NCBI RefSeq assembly: GCF_900109345.1
Contig: NZ_FNZN01000004.1
Span: forward strand, 62,001 to 126,000
DNA from: Maribacter orientalis
Lineage (GTDB): Bacteria > Bacteroidota > Bacteroidia > Flavobacteriales > Flavobacteriaceae
Direction: 5' to 3'
Length of the DNA stretch: 64,000 bases
Positions 63,633-64,000 of the stretch are shown piece after piece. The translations under genes were made by a program, and so were the position numbers. Every line of letters begins with the position of its first letter. Position 1 is the stretch's first letter. The notes under the pieces are model-generated. The model had not been told where the DNA came from. It was given only the letters and a program-made list of their open reading frames with translations, and made no database searches.

Positions 63633-64000
63633 TTATAATTCCAAGGCTTCTTCCTTTTTATCTACATTCAAACGCATAGCAAAAAATGCTGCAATAACGA
63701 AAAACGCACCTGCAAATAACATCGCATTAACGGCATTTCCACCTAATAAATACTTATAAATAGGGCCGAATGTAAGTGTTTCAACACCCATAGGAATTAC
63801 AATCATCATATTTAATATTCCCATATAAACACCACGTCTTTCCTGAGGCACCACTTTTGAAACCATGGTGTAAGGAATCCCCATCATTGCCGCCCAGCCA
63901 ATACCAAAAAGAACCATTGGCACTAATACCATTATGGGGTCTTGAATGAATGGAATTGCAAATAAGGCAATCGCCGTACCTACCAAACTTAACGCATACA
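63633..64000 (-). CDS. C-terminal part of an MFS transporter (truncated by the window)
   Basis: About 122 codons are visible, reading without a stop to the window edge, so the gene starts outside. The part contains four hydrophobic helices and the MFS loop signature VSKVVPQERRGVYMGILNM between helices, typical of the second half of a major facilitator. The overall pattern recalls the SLC45-like or sugar-transporter groups of Bacteroidota, but the substrate cannot be assigned. It ends 116 bases before the maeB start; that gap (63517-63632) holds the maeB -7 element and nothing else I can identify. Confidence 0.8.
   Translation of the reverse strand, partial: YALSLVGTAIALFAIPFIQDPIMVLVPMVLFGIGWAAMMGIPYTMVSKVVPQERRGVYMGILNMMIVIPMGVETLTFGPIYKYLLGGNAVNAMLFAGAFFVIAAFFAMRLNVDKKEEALEL

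Overview
The window is AT-rich chromosome from a member of the Bacteroidota, almost certainly a marine Flavobacteriaceae. The evidence is the type IX secretion (T9SS) and gliding genes (a 2372+ residue SprA, two PorP/SprF proteins, a giant adhesin with a type-B C-terminal sorting domain), promoters of the Bacteroidota form TTG-N17-23-TAnnTTTG, the lack of Shine-Dalgarno sequences, and family gene orders (maeB-ruvA-sprA-gcvH-vanZ-tonB; ctaB with two cox subunit III genes, subunit IV, a Sco protein and DUF420). No prophage, insertion sequence, CRISPR array or plasmid gene was seen; this is core chromosome with some lineage-specific parts.

Layout. 1-9.9 kb: truncated hydrolase-like gene, GH3-family adenylating enzyme, DUF2797 zinc protein, the operon sppA-queuosine precursor transporter-AsmA, a folK-deoxynucleoside kinase fusion and a TrmH-type methyltransferase. 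10-15 kb: mutS, tRNA-Gly(GCC), tRNA-Leu(UAA), a SanA-like protein and an atypical Nramp-family transporter. 15-23 kb: a T9SS surface module (Calx-beta adhesin, PorP/SprF, OmpA/PD40). 23-30 kb: fabD, gamma carbonic anhydrase, a LytTR response regulator and its TPR histidine kinase, a VWA lipoprotein and a second PorP/SprF. 30-35.6 kb: a tandem-domain Nfu protein, dodecin, DUF255 thioredoxin-like protein, MscS channel, a secreted unknown and tsaB. 35.7-45.3 kb: a MacAB-TolC-like export locus containing a duplicated block. 45.4-50.7 kb: cytochrome c oxidase subunits and assembly factors. 50.7-53.3 kb: MBL hydrolase, TonB, VanZ, GcvH. 53.4-64 kb: sprA, ruvA, maeB and a truncated MFS transporter.

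How genes work together. SprA is the outer-membrane T9SS channel, and the adhesin at 18-22.8 kb is a likely cargo that its neighbours PorP/SprF and OmpA would anchor at the surface. The export locus reads permease A-permease B-adaptor, then ATPase-permease A-permease B-adaptor-TolC: two homologous blocks but only one ATPase gene. Each block is preceded by the same two-part sequence (TGTAAC, 10 bases, then a 15-base conserved part), which is the strongest candidate here for an undescribed regulatory element. The oxidase cluster supplies heme O synthase, subunits III and IV and copper-insertion factors; subunits I and II are not in the window.

Other points of interest: sprA lacks an ATG that gives a complete signal peptide but has an in-frame ATT that does; a cysteine-free Sco-like protein sits directly before the true Sco; the Nramp relative lacks the DPGN metal motif; AsmA ends in three copies of a KAKD(I/L)(L/I)GG motif; and tsaB may be transcribed without a leader.
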